From Chionis minor (taxonomy: Eukaryota > Chordata > Aves > Charadriiformes > Chionididae), in the NCBI GenBank assembly GCA_013398295.1, contig VZSF01008968.1, positions 372,001 through 436,000 of the forward strand: a stretch of DNA of 64,000 bases. Direction: 5' to 3'. This document shows, one piece after another, positions 1 to 12,600 of this stretch. The notes beneath the pieces were generated by a model. That model was not told where the DNA came from, did no database searches, and worked only from the letters and a program-made list of their open reading frames with translations. How positions within the stretch are numbered: position 1 is the first letter of the stretch; every line of letters starts with the position of its first letter. A program made the translations under genes and the position numbers.

Positions 1-2766
1 GACAACCAGCTATGAAAAAAACACAGTAAGCGGCATATCTCTACACAGAGGCATGAAAAGAAACCTGGTTTTATGTTGTTGTAGTCGTTTGCATAGGAAC
101 AAGTATGGCAACAGCAGAGCCAGCTTGTGAAACAAGCCCAGCACCGGACCCAGGGTGCTCTGCTGGAGGTCATGGTCCAAGCAAATGACACGTAGGACAT
201 GGCAGTCTCTTCCTTCCATAAGCCTGATTTTCATCTCATTTGCTTTGCGGTCAGTTTCTCAGCTGTGTTCACAAACTGACGGATGACTTATTATTGAGAA
301 AGCGCTGAGTCAGAAAAAAGTACTTCCCACTTACCTTGGGCCAAGGTCAGGAATCTGTAAGTATCACAACATAAATACAGTATATATTAAGGTATAATAT
401 ACAGCATAACATACCCACATTGATATGTTATTCCCTGGTCCCTTGTTCATGCTCCTATGGACGGGCAGCGGCGCAGCACAGCGCAGCTATGCGTAGAAGT
501 CAGGAATTCACTTCACAGGAAACCCCTCATGCCTTTTCTTTTACACTTTCTCACACAGAGCAGGAATGTTGTTTATGTCCTTGTCCCTTTACCAAGATGC
601 TATTCAACTAAGACATCTGGCTCTCTGCGCCCTTTATACCCCAGGGAACTTTGCAGTGTTACCTTTAATGTGTTTTTTCTAATAGAAAGCATGGCTGATT
701 ACATACTAGGTGTTGCCACATCTTAGTAGTATTTATTAGTAACTATTGCTTCATTAATATTACTAATGGCATCAAATGTAATATTATGACGTTACCCTTG
801 CCTCTTCTCATGTGTCAGTTTAATAAAGGCGTTTGTTTGCTTTACTGTTATTACTTCCTGTACCAGGAAACAAAACACACTCTAAAGATATTAACAAGAG
901 ATTCAAAGTAACCCATATGTAGCTTGAGGGAATAATTTTTAAAAGTCCATTAAAGGGATAGGAGCAGTTTTATACATATTTCTGTTATTTCCCTAGAAGG
1001 AAGGAACTTGATTGCCTGGCTTTATCTGCAGCATATGCTGGTATTTGTTTACACTGGCTGTTTGCCTAAACAGCTCAATTTCCTATATTTCTGACACAAG
1101 GATAAACCTAATGATACTCTATAGTGTGCCCCACTGCAGCCAAAGGAACATCTCAATTACTGAGCTCACTCGAGAAATTCCAGCAAAATCAAATTCCCTT
1201 TGAACCTTCAGAGTGCAGTTACAGAGCTGCGATCGCGCAGGAAATCCCCTTGCATACATATCCCACAGAAAGCATCTGGCAGTCCTGCAGCGGGAGTGGT
1301 TTTGGGAAGGCGCACCATTTTGTGTACCCTCACCTAAGGAAGCCATTGTCCCAGCTCTGCGGGTTTGGATCGCTGGTGGCTGTGCCTGTGACTGAGTGCC
1401 AGAGAGTTTAGGGCAGGGTTTAAGATGACGTGGGCTCCAGTTCCCATACGGCTGCTCCCAGAGCAAGCAGGGAGGTCAGGAAGCCAGAAACGAGGGTCCT
1501 TCCCCATCCATGCCCTTCACTGGGGTCTTCTCTAAGGTGGTGGCTGCAGGGGATTGTTGCAAAATGCACTTAGTCTCTCTGCCACTGCGTGCATGGAGGT
1601 CACACTTAGCAGGTGTGGGCAAAGAGCAGGACACAGGCTTTTCTAGCTCTGCCAGGGTGGGCATGGGCATAGAAAAGGCATTAGGACAAAAGGATCAATA
1701 GCCTGCTCCCTCACAAGAAAATGACCGTGGGACGTACCGCCCAATGACTCTGACAAGAGCATCGGTGGAAAGCTTACTTTTCAGGGGGTGTCTCTGAGCC
1801 TCACACCACTGAGATGACAGGGTCTGTGCACCAAATACCAGGACATTTGACTGGTGTTGCTGGCTGGTCCAACAACCCCGTGTGTGATGCCTGGACATGC
1901 CGCTGAGGTTTATTTTCACAAGGATGTGCTGATCAGATATGAAGGGTAGAACATTGCTCATAAATGAAATGCAGCCTGCAGCCAAGATTCTAATGAGCCA
2001 CAGCTGGCTGCTGGTCTGAAGGGCTGGTATGTGCACTAATTACATCATGATGAAGCATCCTCGCTGACATGTCACCACACTGCTTTCAGTACACAGAGCA
2101 CAACTAGCCAAGTCTATATATAGGAGAAAATGAGTCTGCTAACTCCCTAATTCATCAGAATAAAGTAAATTGCAGAAGCACAAATCACTGTCATAATATA
2201 CAGAGATGTGCCTGAGCTCCTTATAGTTGGCTGATGAACTGGGGCAGCTAGCAGTAAGTAGACCCAAGAACCCATTGCTTGGGAAAAGGATACAGGGCAG
2301 CAATTGTCTCTCCCATGTGCTACGGCAGTAACCCACAGAAAAAGGTCCCCAGTGATCCCGCCTTTGGCAGCTTTGGCTGTGTGCCAGCCTCCGAGGCAAA
2401 CCTCATCTTCCATCCTATCACAACTTGTGGCCTCCAAATATATGGTCTTGCTGTTCCTTTTATGTTTTGTGTTTTGTTTTTTTTTTCACAAACTCAGGGA
2501 AGGCCTGAGCTATTATATCTGCTGGGAGCTAAGAAAAGGTAGTAGTCCAGAAAAGCTACAAAACTTGGTAACAGTGCCAGTTATACTGGAGCACCATCTA
2601 CTGTCTACTACATTATCTATTAACACTAAAGTATCTATTAAGCACCTCTCTTGCACTCACACCAAAAACTATCTTTGACCACCTTCCTCTGATTTGAATT
2701 TTCTGCCTGCCTCCTGAATCTTGTCTCTGATATAAAGTACAGCCATCTTCTGAGAGCAGGCTGGGA

Positions 2767-2780
2767 GTGTGTGTGTGTGT
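2767..2780. repeat. (GT)7 microsatellite
   Basis: A short perfect dinucleotide run. Confidence 0.9.
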
Positions 2781-3499
2781 CTGTGACAGAGGACTTGGAG
2801 AAAGCAAGGTAGAGAAGAGCCTGCGTGTGCATGGTCTGCAGGTATGAAGATGGACAGGTCTGAAGTAAGGCAGCCCTGGCATCAGACACGACAGGTGAAG
2901 CCCCACATATACAAAGACAGTGGCACTCACCCCTCACCCAGCCAGATGAATGTAAAAGCAAAAGTTTTCCATAGTAGAAAAAACAGCATTATTTTCCCTT
3001 TCCTTCCTGCAGGGCAACCAGGATGCAAGACATGGAACAAAAGAAGGTCTTCTGAACTAGTATTTCAGACTTTCCCCAAGTTCAGGCAAACATTGTTACA
3101 TCAATTAGACCAGTTGCATCCACTAAAACTATTGCACTAACTACAGCAGTACTTTCAAGACTTTTGGCAATAGCAGTGGTAGGAGTTTAAGAATGTGAAG
3201 CAAAATTTTGATGTGAAGTCCCAGGACCTCTGATCCTAAACGTGGGCCTGTGGTGGTTATCTTTCACCTCCTGATTACAGGAAAATTGGGAGGGGTTAAA
3301 ATGAGGGTATGGTGAGAGAAGAGAAGAACAAAAGAGATTGTGGCTCATAGTGGTAGAAAACAACAGTTAAAACTAGAATAAAAGGACTAAAATAAGAAAA
3401 AAGTAAATGAATGAAACAATGACTACACAATACAAAGAAAAGTGTTGAGAGAAATCTACAGCTGCAAGAGAGCAGTCAAAGCCTCATTAGAGAGAAAGA

Positions 3500-3537
3500 A
3501 ATAAGGGAGAAAAAGTAGAATAAGGGAGAAAAAATAA
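3500..3537. repeat. 19-bp tandem duplication, purine-rich
   Basis: AATAAGGGAGAAAAAGTAG (3500-3518) is followed by AATAAGGGAGAAAAAATAA (3519-3537). It lies in a purine-rich tract from about 3300 to 3590. Confidence 0.85.
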
Positions 3538-3910
3538 ACAATGAATCTAGAAAAAGTATTAGAAGAACCAATGCAAGGAGAAGAACTTTATTTGCACGAC
3601 ATCTCAAATGGACATCAAGTATTTAACAACAAATTATTCTGCTACTCCATTAGGTCAGAAATGTACGTGTAAATGCAAATATTCAGCTAGGACCACAAAT
3701 AAAAAATCTACTGTCTCAATCATACATTTCACTGTCTACTTTAGCCACCCTCAGTTAAAAAAAACAAACCACTTCGTTCTTGGGCCTTCTTGAAGCTTTT
3801 TTAAAAATAGAGTTGCATCTACCTGTGTGAAACTGTAAATGTGTGTGGTTTTCATCATGTAGTATGACAGTGTGATATCTGTGGTATCACACAATGTTTT
3901 AGAGACATTT

Positions 3911-3938
3911 AACATTTTCCTTAAAACATTTTCCTTAA
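3911..3938. repeat. 14-bp perfect tandem duplication
   Basis: AACATTTTCCTTAA is present twice head to tail (3911-3924 and 3925-3938). Confidence 0.9.
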
Positions 3939-4239
3939 AATCTAGCATCAGTAGAAATCTCACTGTTCAAGTCTGGAAGCAAGAGTCAAGCTATGGGCAG
4001 ATTTCTTTTCCAACAATTTTTCAGGAACAAAAGTTCCTGGCCCATCTCCCTGCTCTGGAAAGGAACTCTGTACTCCATGGGACAGTAAGTGTTTCCCATT
4101 TAAAATGTTTAAGCTGTTCTTACAAACAATTTCTATTTACTTATGTGAAACAGTTGGTCACTGTTGAAGTAAGTGAGGGTTTTATCATTGCCTTCTGTGG
4201 ATTTGGCCTTTGGGGTGGACTCAAAGAACAAGATGAGAT

Positions 4240-4296
4240 GAACACACTGTAGAAGTGAGCTGAACTAAATAGCCCGTCTCCAAGATTTTCCAACCA
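4240..4296 (+). mobile_element. Possible very old CR1 3' tail remnant
   Basis: The stretch TGAACTAAATAGCCCGTCTC followed by TTTTCCAACC resembles the CR1 3' untranslated consensus, in which a GAACTAGATGA-like block is followed about 15 bases later by CCTTCCAACC. No octamer repeat follows and upstream similarity is not visible by eye, so this could be coincidence. Confidence 0.25.
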
Positions 4297-5611
4297 AAAA
4301 AAGTATTCACGAGTTTATTGGAAAAAGAGGGCAATTTGCTGCTCCTCCATTTCCCCTCCCTCTCCCTCCCCTGTCTCTAAATGTGCTGACAGAAGACAGG
4401 GAGTGAAGAGGTAGAAGGTGGCTGCAGGAAGTCAAGGGTTAAGACAGAAAGCCTGAGCTCTCTCTGTCAGACAGAGGCAGAGGAGTAATGCAGCAATTTG
4501 TCATTAATTCAGTGTAGCTCAGAGCCCCTGCTGGAAAACCCTGAGTTCAGAGCTATGTGGTACTTGACACAGTTTTTTTCTAAATGTTTTTTATCAAGCT
4601 GTAAATGTAATCTGTTTAGTTTGGAAATATAACCATACTGCGTAATCTTCCAAGGAAATGCAATGATTTTTCTATCTTTGGAAATTTGTTTTCTGTTCCA
4701 TTAAAGAGAACCATTTTTAAAGCTCTGACTGTGTCTCGGGTTCTCTCTTAATCTTTCTTGAAAATACTGATGCTGCCCCTCTTCAGAGAGTCCTTCTCTA
4801 TGTAAAGTGGCAACGGAAAATAATCTTACCAGACAAAGGATGTAGAGGTTTAGACAAGATCTATTTGGAGGCTTTACTGATTGTCAGCAGCAGCAACATA
4901 AACTGCAAAACCTCTTTTGTCAAAGAAAGGTTATCTGAAGGTCGCTGAGTTTAGAGAAGAGTACGTCACTCTCTTTTTCAGTCGCCCTTGCACTTTGCTC
5001 TAGCACATACTGTTGTAGATAGGTGTTGTCTTCTTCAGATAACACATCTATGACGATGCAAATCAGAGAAATCAGTGACACTTTATTTATTAATAATGCT
5101 GATATTCAAAGCAAACCACATGTGATTTGAGCTATTCTGGGCCAAGAAATAAGTCTTGGATCAAAAAAAAGTTTTGAGATGATGAAATGCATGAACAAGA
5201 TCACCTTCTCCCAGTATATCCCACAACTGAATGCGATCAGCTCATGTATCTGATGGATATGATTCCATGGCGCTGTTGCTCATGACGACACACACGCAGA
5301 AAAAATGGAAATACTCTAGTTTTCCAACTAATAAGCTAGCATATTTAATTTAAAAATAGAGATAAACAAATGCTTGGCTAGGTACAAATCTTCCTGTTTT
5401 CATTTCTGAGAACTGATTTTGACTTTTAGTCCAACCATATAGTATGAAAATTACAATGTGAAACTATGATTAAGGTAAAGCGATGCCAGCAGCATTTTCC
5501 TCAGCTTGGCCTCATGGTACTTAGGGCTACGACATTTCAAAACTAGTGGTTTAATCTTGCAATCTCATGCTCCTGGGAATACTTATAAAGATAATAATGA
5601 AGTCTGATTAA

Positions 5612-6121
5612 GTGACAGGCACTGGATTTCTCGGTGGTATTTTTTTTTTTCTTGCAATATGGAGTAGATATATTGCTGTCTATTGCATGGTTCTAGTGTT
5701 CGCATTCCCACCTTCCACATGGATAAACTTAGTTATTTGCAGAGCGAAGTACTCAATGAGAAGATGGGAGATCAGTGTCTTTGTTAAAGAACTGGAGACC
5801 AAGCTACCGAAATCCCAAAGTACACACCACGTACTTAGCTGTGCTTGGTCAGGATGTGCATTTGAGCAGGGACTTGACATGGTGGGCAGACCCAGATTGC
5901 CACAAGGTGATCAAATATCCCCTCAGAGGTGGCTGTGGGCAAACATTTGTGGGGAAGAGCCTCATTACAAAAACATGGCTACTTTCTCATCTCTCCCCAA
6001 GGGCATCGTGGGTGGAGGGGTGGGAAGAGCTGGCATTTGTGCTCCTTTTCCTGTGCTCTCCCCACAGCAGCCGGTGGGAACTGCAGAGGCAGATGAGTGC
6101 GAGGAGCTGAGGGGTGGTTAG
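5612..6121 (+). other. 169-codon open frame with non-ATG start, unassigned
   Basis: The frame begins at GTG and runs through a hydrophobic start (FLGGIFFFLAIW) encoded by a T-run. No conserved domain is recognisable, and a second open frame (5775-6110) covers the same bases in another phase. The length is within chance expectation for this window. It is recorded only because it is among the longest non-repeat frames. Confidence 0.08.
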
Positions 6122-6215
6122 GCAGATGATCTGTCTCACAGACTTACAATGCAAGACAGTGACTGGGGATAGCCAGTTTGCTCCCACAGAGAGACTACAT
6201 GTACTAAACTAAAGA

Positions 6216-6267
6216 TCAATGCAAGTTTCACCTCAAAAAGTTTCACCTCAATGCAAGTTTCACCTCA
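6216..6267. repeat. Three copies of AAGTTTCACCTCA within 45 bp
   Basis: A perfect 20-bp direct repeat (TCAATGCAAGTTTCACCTCA) lies at 6216-6235 and 6248-6267, with a third 13-bp copy of its right half at 6238-6250. Copy spacings are 15 and 17 bp, so it is an irregular tandem array. Confidence 0.9.
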
Positions 6268-7740
6268 GCGAGGTTGGGTTTGTTTTAGCATGCTCATCTA
6301 CTTCTCGTTGTTCTCATGGACATCTGACAGCAGTCTGCCTCTGTTTTCACGACATAGGTCACAGTACATGTCATGGGGAGACAAGTATAGGACATAATAC
6401 AAAAATGATCTTTCAGATACTCTTTGGGAAGATTATGTTTGTTGTGTGAGCTTCTCAGCTCTCATAGGAAATTGCTGAGGGTTTGGGTTCTTCATGGTGT
6501 ATTTTTTCTTTTTTTTTTTATGAGCACATCTGCTTAGCATCTGAATTTCTTAATCACTTAAAATTCAATAAAGTACAGGGTTAACCCATGTGAGACCACA
6601 AATCTGTGGATCCTTAGGAATTGAATTTTGAATTGCTTCATCTGTTCTGCACTATAACAATGACTATTTCCATACAGCTTTTTATGTATGATCTGAAAAC
6701 ACAGGAATGCAGAACTGAGATTGGCATGAGCTGCAGCTTTATACCGCTCTGTCAACTGTACTTCAAGACTGTTAGCTTTACAGACAGGGATGTCTTCACC
6801 AGCTGACAGGAATAGCGATGGTCAGTAAGAAGGTATGACCGCAGGAAAAGATGCAAGTACTGATTTCTTGGGACACACATACACTGGTGATACAGCTATA
6901 GAAACTCCACGCATGAGTTTGCGGATAGCCCTAATGCTGTTACTGCAGTTTGGAAGATGACGCTTGTGTGTCCGGATTGCAGCCATGCAAACCTGAGGAT
7001 GCTCTTGGCTGTGCATTCAAGTGCTGTTGTGGGTCCTCCCTGACCCTTTGTGGGGTGTGACAGCCACCCAGCCCCAGGCTGGCATCCCACAGAAAGGCCA
7101 CAGCATACTCCAACCCATCCTTGCCCATGGGGCTGGGGGATGCACAACTGCCTGCAGCTTCCCTGACAGGCAGCTGTGACGTAGCCTGTGATTTTTAATC
7201 AAATGCATAGGGCAAAAATGCATTAAACAACCTAGTAAATGACTTGTTCTTAAATTTGAAGGTTGGTTTGTTTCTTAATGCATCGGTAATGTCTTTTCCA
7301 TGTGGGTTTCTTAGGTTGTTCAGCATTAGCAGAGGTTGCTGCTGAGCATGCTAGACTTCAGACTCTAGATGATATAAACCAAGGTGCCTTCACTTACACT
7401 TTGAAGCTTCCATGACAATATAAACTAATGGAAAATTTGAGCCAGGAAATGTAGAGGAAATAGCTGACAGTGCACTAAAATGGATGCATCTTTCAAAGAG
7501 TCCCTGGTTAAACTTTTCTTCTACTTGTTGCCGAGAATCACTGTTAACTCCTACCTGCCCAATATAGTGCTAAGAGAATTTGTTTAACCACTTTTGACAG
7601 ATTGCCAGTTTACACAGGGAATAATTACCACTGGTAACCAGCAAATGTCACCCTTGACGTCTTGCTAGGACTCAAGCCTGTGACACACTTCACCAATTTC
7701 TGACACTGGACTTCCAGATTTAAAACTTCACAACAATTCT

Positions 7741-7786
7741 AGTATCAGCTATACAGAATAAAATAGTTGATACTTCAGCTGATACT
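7741..7786. repeat. 10-bp inverted repeat plus near-direct copy
   Basis: AGTATCAGCT (7741-7750) and AGCTGATACT (7777-7786) are exact reverse complements. AGTTGATACT at 7765-7774 is a one-mismatch direct copy of the second arm. Confidence 0.7.
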
Positions 7787-9587
7787 TTTACAGGGTAAAA
7801 CTGCTCTCTCACAAAGGCAGCAGCAGATTAAGCAAAATTCCCACTGAGAAGTGCCAGTGAAGATGAGAACTTGCATGCCAATCTATGAAGCTTAATTTTG
7901 GACCAGTTACAGATACCATAAAGTAGCATCTCCGTTGTCAAAAGCACTGAGAACAATGCATCTTAAAAAAAACCCAAAGAGAAAAATCTCAGCTTACGTG
8001 CAGACTTGGAAAAACCCCAAGAGGCATATTACTCAACCCTCATGTTGAAGATTTGAATACATCACAAAATGTTGTGATGGGAACAACTTCCCATTACTTT
8101 GTTGATTTCTGTATGTACACACGTAGAATGAAGGAAGACTGATTTTAGAATTTTATAGCAGCCCTTTAAAAAGCACAACTATACTATAATAACACTATGT
8201 TGTTGTTATTCATGTGACGGTCTGTTCTCCAGGCAGGAAATTCTGACACAAGAACTCTTATTTTGATTTCTCTGTGTACTCCTGCTACTCATGTACATGC
8301 TGGATCTGATTTTTATCTTGGAGGTTGTGGTGACATTCAACAAACAAAACAAAGGACACTTACTTATCTATTTACTTTACACTCTGATTTGTAAAGTCCC
8401 CAAAACTCTGGAGTAGTCCCTTAGGACATATTAGAAATGAAAAACATTTTGTTTTTCCAGATGGTCTTATAAAGCCTATTCTTTATTGATGATTAATGCT
8501 GTATAGATTCAACCACAAAACGAGATGTCTCTAAGTTAATGATTTTTGGTTAAACATTAATGATTTTTTTCTGTGTGGGAAACACTAGCTGCCATGGAGG
8601 GATACAAGACCCTTGCACTCACTGTGGGTTTTGATACCTGAACATATGTCTTAATGAGCATCCAGCTGGTGTGTCTGGGCCAGGAGCAGCCTCTGAGATG
8701 GTGCTTGAGCCTGAGGGGTGCACCAGTGGCTGCTGGATCCACTCTTACCCTATGACCAGGGCTATGTGTGCTATCTTTGTCCTTTGCACTCCAAAGAAAC
8801 ATTCAGCCGTCTTCTCTGTTCATTGGGATCCCCCTTAGATTCAGTTTTTCTTTTTTTTTTTTTTCTCTTCTCCTTATCTGGTTTGGGTCCTGCTTTGTCA
8901 CGGCATTTCCCTGCAGTCATCCAAGCTCTTTGCCCTCTGAGTGAACAGCTATAAATGACAGCCTGGCCCTCATGCAGGCTTGCTTTGCTCTAAAAGGAGA
9001 AATATGAGAAAGTATCTCTGCAGATGTTCTCACTACAGCCAGGAGGCATCAGGATGTAATGCTTTAAGATCATTGTCTAGCCTGGCTGGATCTGTCACCT
9101 TGGGCTTTTTATATATACACATCTTCTTAAAGACATTTGTCTTTGGAAAGTTGTCCAGATCCCTGTCTAACAGCTGGCACTTTGCAGCGGCAGCCACCAA
9201 AGGCCTCCAGCCTGCTAAATAATTTTTAAATATTCCCATGCACGACTGTTGCTTTGTCTGAACAGTTCAGCTGATTCAGCACTGGAGCCATGGAAAGGCT
9301 GATTAATGGTTTGCTTATTTTACAGACTAACAGTCCACAAGCCAATTGCCCACTAATATTTCCCTGATGAGCACAGCCTTATTACTGTGTTGCAGTAGGC
9401 TGCTGAGAAACTAAGATTCTACATTCCTGGACTGTTCGTGATTATGGCAATGGCTATATGAAGTGAAGTGCCTATTACTGCATTTAAACCTAGCATGTAG
9501 CCTTGTTTATTGACCATACGTCATAAAGTTGACTGGAAAATTCCCCAGAATTTCATTTTAGGGTGAAAATACTTTCATAATGAAATT

Positions 9588-9611
9588 CACACACACACAA
9601 AAAAAAAAAAA
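9588..9611. repeat. (CA)6 followed by poly-A
   Basis: A short CA microsatellite runs directly into about 13 A, and a GGGGGGAGGGAAGG purine tract follows at about 9655. Likely length-polymorphic. Confidence 0.9.
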
Positions 9612-12600
9612 GACATTCTTTCATTTAAGAATGAAACAGAAGATAAAACACAAGGAGGGGGGAGGGAAGGAAAGAAAAAAGCAATACATTGGCTGATTGA
9701 CACAAACTATTATTACAGTTTGTACAGCAAAATGGTACTTTCCTAAATAAAGAAATTTGTTCACTTATTTTAATTCAGTAATATTAAACAGCTCTGTTTC
9801 TGCTTTCCATATTTTTGAAATGTTGTCTTGTGTTGGCTCTTTTGATGTACAAGTACAGACTGACCTGTATAACAGAAGAAGATAGGTTTAAAGTTCATTC
9901 TAAGGGATGAGATAAACACACAGTAAAAATAGAGAGGTTTTGCTTTTTCTTTTTCATCTCGTACAGTGCTGAAAATGAGAGGTATTATTCATGATAACAG
10001 TAGAACACTTCAGACAAAAGCACACTGCTACAAGAACATGCTTTAATTTGTTCAAACACTTTTGTCTGAAGACTTTATATTGCCTATTATCTCCTACAAA
10101 TTATGTTTCAGGAGTCACGTTACTTAAATATAACAATGGAGGAAAAAATATCATTCACATTTATCCCCTTCTGCTTATTAAAAGGTATTTGATAGCTCTG
10201 TATGTTCTCTTTCAGCATACTGACTTTATTTGAGCTTGCAAGTTATATACTAGTCCAAGTGTTTTCAGGGTTTGAAGATAAATGTTTGACTTTCTCTTAT
10301 TAAATGCAAAGAGAATAAAAGTAATGCAATTTTAAATACAAACAGGAAGGACAAAAGGAGGGAGTGGGTCTTGTTATCAACATTTTTGTTCTGTTTGCAC
10401 GTTCCCTTATGTTTAAAGGACTTAAAATTTCTTACAAGTTAATAGAAATGCCAAAGTTGTATTTCAAATGCACTTGTAGCTCAAAAGGGCTGGGAGACTG
10501 TATTTTTTTATCTTTTTTTTTAAGAACATCAACAGTTTAGACTGTATATACAGTGTGTGCTTCCTGAAACCGTCATTTCAGCGAACAGGGATGAAAAAGG
10601 CTACAAATCTCTCTTAAAGCCTAACAGGCTAGTTTTCAGCCATGTTTAAAACCTTCTCAAAGACCTGATTTTCCGTAAAATCACTGGTGGAATCCTTGGG
10701 CCACTCTCCCCATCATGACCTCCATCTCTCATATCTGCAGAAACAGTGGGCTCAAAATCTGAAAAAGTCAAGCAGAGAATGAATTCATCTGTAGGACGTC
10801 TCTCAGGGAGCAGTTCCTGTAGAATAAACAGTTTTTCAGTGCACTCGCAATTCTGTACAGGAATGATTAGGAGCTGACTCAGAACCAAAGGTTTGGTCCT
10901 GTAGCAGTCCCTGGTGGTTTAGCTGCCCTGTGAATGCCACATCCTCACAAAAAATTCAGCCGTGATAAAAATTTTCTTTCTCCGCTGCACCTAGAACAGA
11001 GTTGCACCACTGAAATCTGGAAGAGACGAGATGAAAGAGACCAGCATGTTCCTCACAGCAGCCACAGCAACCCTGAGGACTTTTTCTCCATGGGATGTGT
11101 ATTGGTTTTGCTGTTGAGCTCTTCCATTCACATCTTAGAACAGTGACACAATACACATGGATCTGATGTGCAGTCTTGAAATGGTGGCAGCATCACGGTT
11201 TACTGTGCTTTGTTTTCACTTAGAATTTTTTCCCAGATTATGTCTTGGAAAGGTTGCTTCTCTGTCATATATTCTTGTTAAAGCTGATTAATTCAATAAT
11301 TCAATAATTAATTCCATCAATTTCAGTGCTAAGTGCAGGCAGGGCCTGGCAAGGCATTGACTGCCATCAGCGCTGTCTATAAACTCCAGGGAACTGAGGA
11401 TACTCAGCACTTCACAGGAGCAGGCTCATCGCTGCAGCAGGACCATGGCAGGACCCACACTGAAGTCCAAGGAAATCTCAGTTATCTCAGGCCCATTGAT
11501 CACCCTAGCCATAGAAGAATTATTAAGCCACTGAAATGCCATTTGCCTTTGACAAAAACCTCTCAGTCATGCTCAAAACTGGTAAAGAGCAGAGGGCTGA
11601 AGGAAGAGTTGTTGACAGGCAGAATACCTGATTTTTCATAGGAGAAAACTCCTGCAGGCTCCTCAGTTCTCAGTCACTTCAGGGAGGAAGGGGATTGCTT
11701 TGTTTTAAAAATGCTCATCTAAACCTCACAAGTCCTCATTTCTAAATACACCTTTTTAAGTAATTATTTATCCAGTAAATATAAACCCCCTTCCTATGAT
11801 TCTTCCTCACTGCTTGGGATACCCATTTCTGCTCAGATAAGCACTGTGACGTACAACATGTTCAAGCCCATAGTTCCCATGAATTACTCCAGCTGCTTCC
11901 TTCCATTTAGCAGCCTGAGGGTATAGACAACACCTGTAGTCCTTCACTTGCATAAGTGTAGACGTACCTGTGTGTACCTGCAGTTCAGGTGTAAAGCATT
12001 TGCAATCACGACCCAGCTCTGCTGCTATTTCCTCAGCCTGGGAACTGGTAGGCTGAAATCTGGATGTGATGGGAGTGTGACACGTGAAGGGCTTCTGTGC
12101 AGCACTGTTTGGCAGCTAAAGCACAGAAAATGGGGATGTTACACAGGTTAATTACAACTGAAGCCTGAACTGTAAAATGACACACACACATACACCCCAT
12201 ATAACAAAGACTGTCAAGTGGATTGATTTCCAAAACTGGGTAATTTCTAGGAATGCAGATTCTCTGAAGTGTCAGAAAACCAGGAACTGGGGAAAATGGG
12301 GACATTCCAATCATCAAACCCTTCTGGAATGGTTAGCCAACAGTTCCCAGAGAAAGAGAGGATTCACTTATCAGTTGTCATCTGCTATACAACCTCACTA
12401 CCGCCAGAGCCCACAAGAAATGAACAAGTTAGTAATAAATCCTGTATTCTAAACAGGAAATGATTCCTCAGCTGCGGATGTCTAAAAAAGAAACAAGCTG
12501 CTGTCTCTCAGATGGCATGTAGTGAAACGACTGTGCTCCTCACTCACCCCTAGATAAGTTTTATGGCCTGGCTGCGCTGATTTACTGCTGTTACCAGATC

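Larger units (their letters stand above)
1..4239. other. Non-coding, no gene seen
   Basis: Only short chance frames (up to 126 codons) occur, many overlapping on both strands between 1119 and 2440. I see no splice-bounded coding exon, RNA gene or transposon. The section has a (GT)7 at 2767, a purine-rich stretch at 3300-3590 and the short tandem repeats at 3500 and 3911. Confidence 0.6.
4297..9587. other. Non-coding, no gene seen
   Basis: This section contains the unassigned 169-codon frame (5612-6121), the TTTCACCTCA array (6216-6267), a GC-richer patch at 6960-7180 with overlapping minus-strand frames, the inverted repeat at 7741 and a T-run at 8851. The stretch 9240-9540 looks like typical conserved non-coding sequence, but this is an impression only. 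Confidence 0.6.

Noticed and set aside
457..726. Overlapping short open frames near the left end
   Set aside because: Under 90 codons, in two phases, with no recognisable domain. Fully expected by chance.
1119..1466. 115-codon minus-strand frame opposite a 95-codon plus-strand frame
   Set aside because: Both strands are open in a slightly GC-richer patch, there are no family motifs and no splice context.
10646..10888. 80-codon minus-strand frame with protein-like composition
   Set aside because: Non-ATG start, no splice or polyadenylation context that I can defend, and no recognised family.
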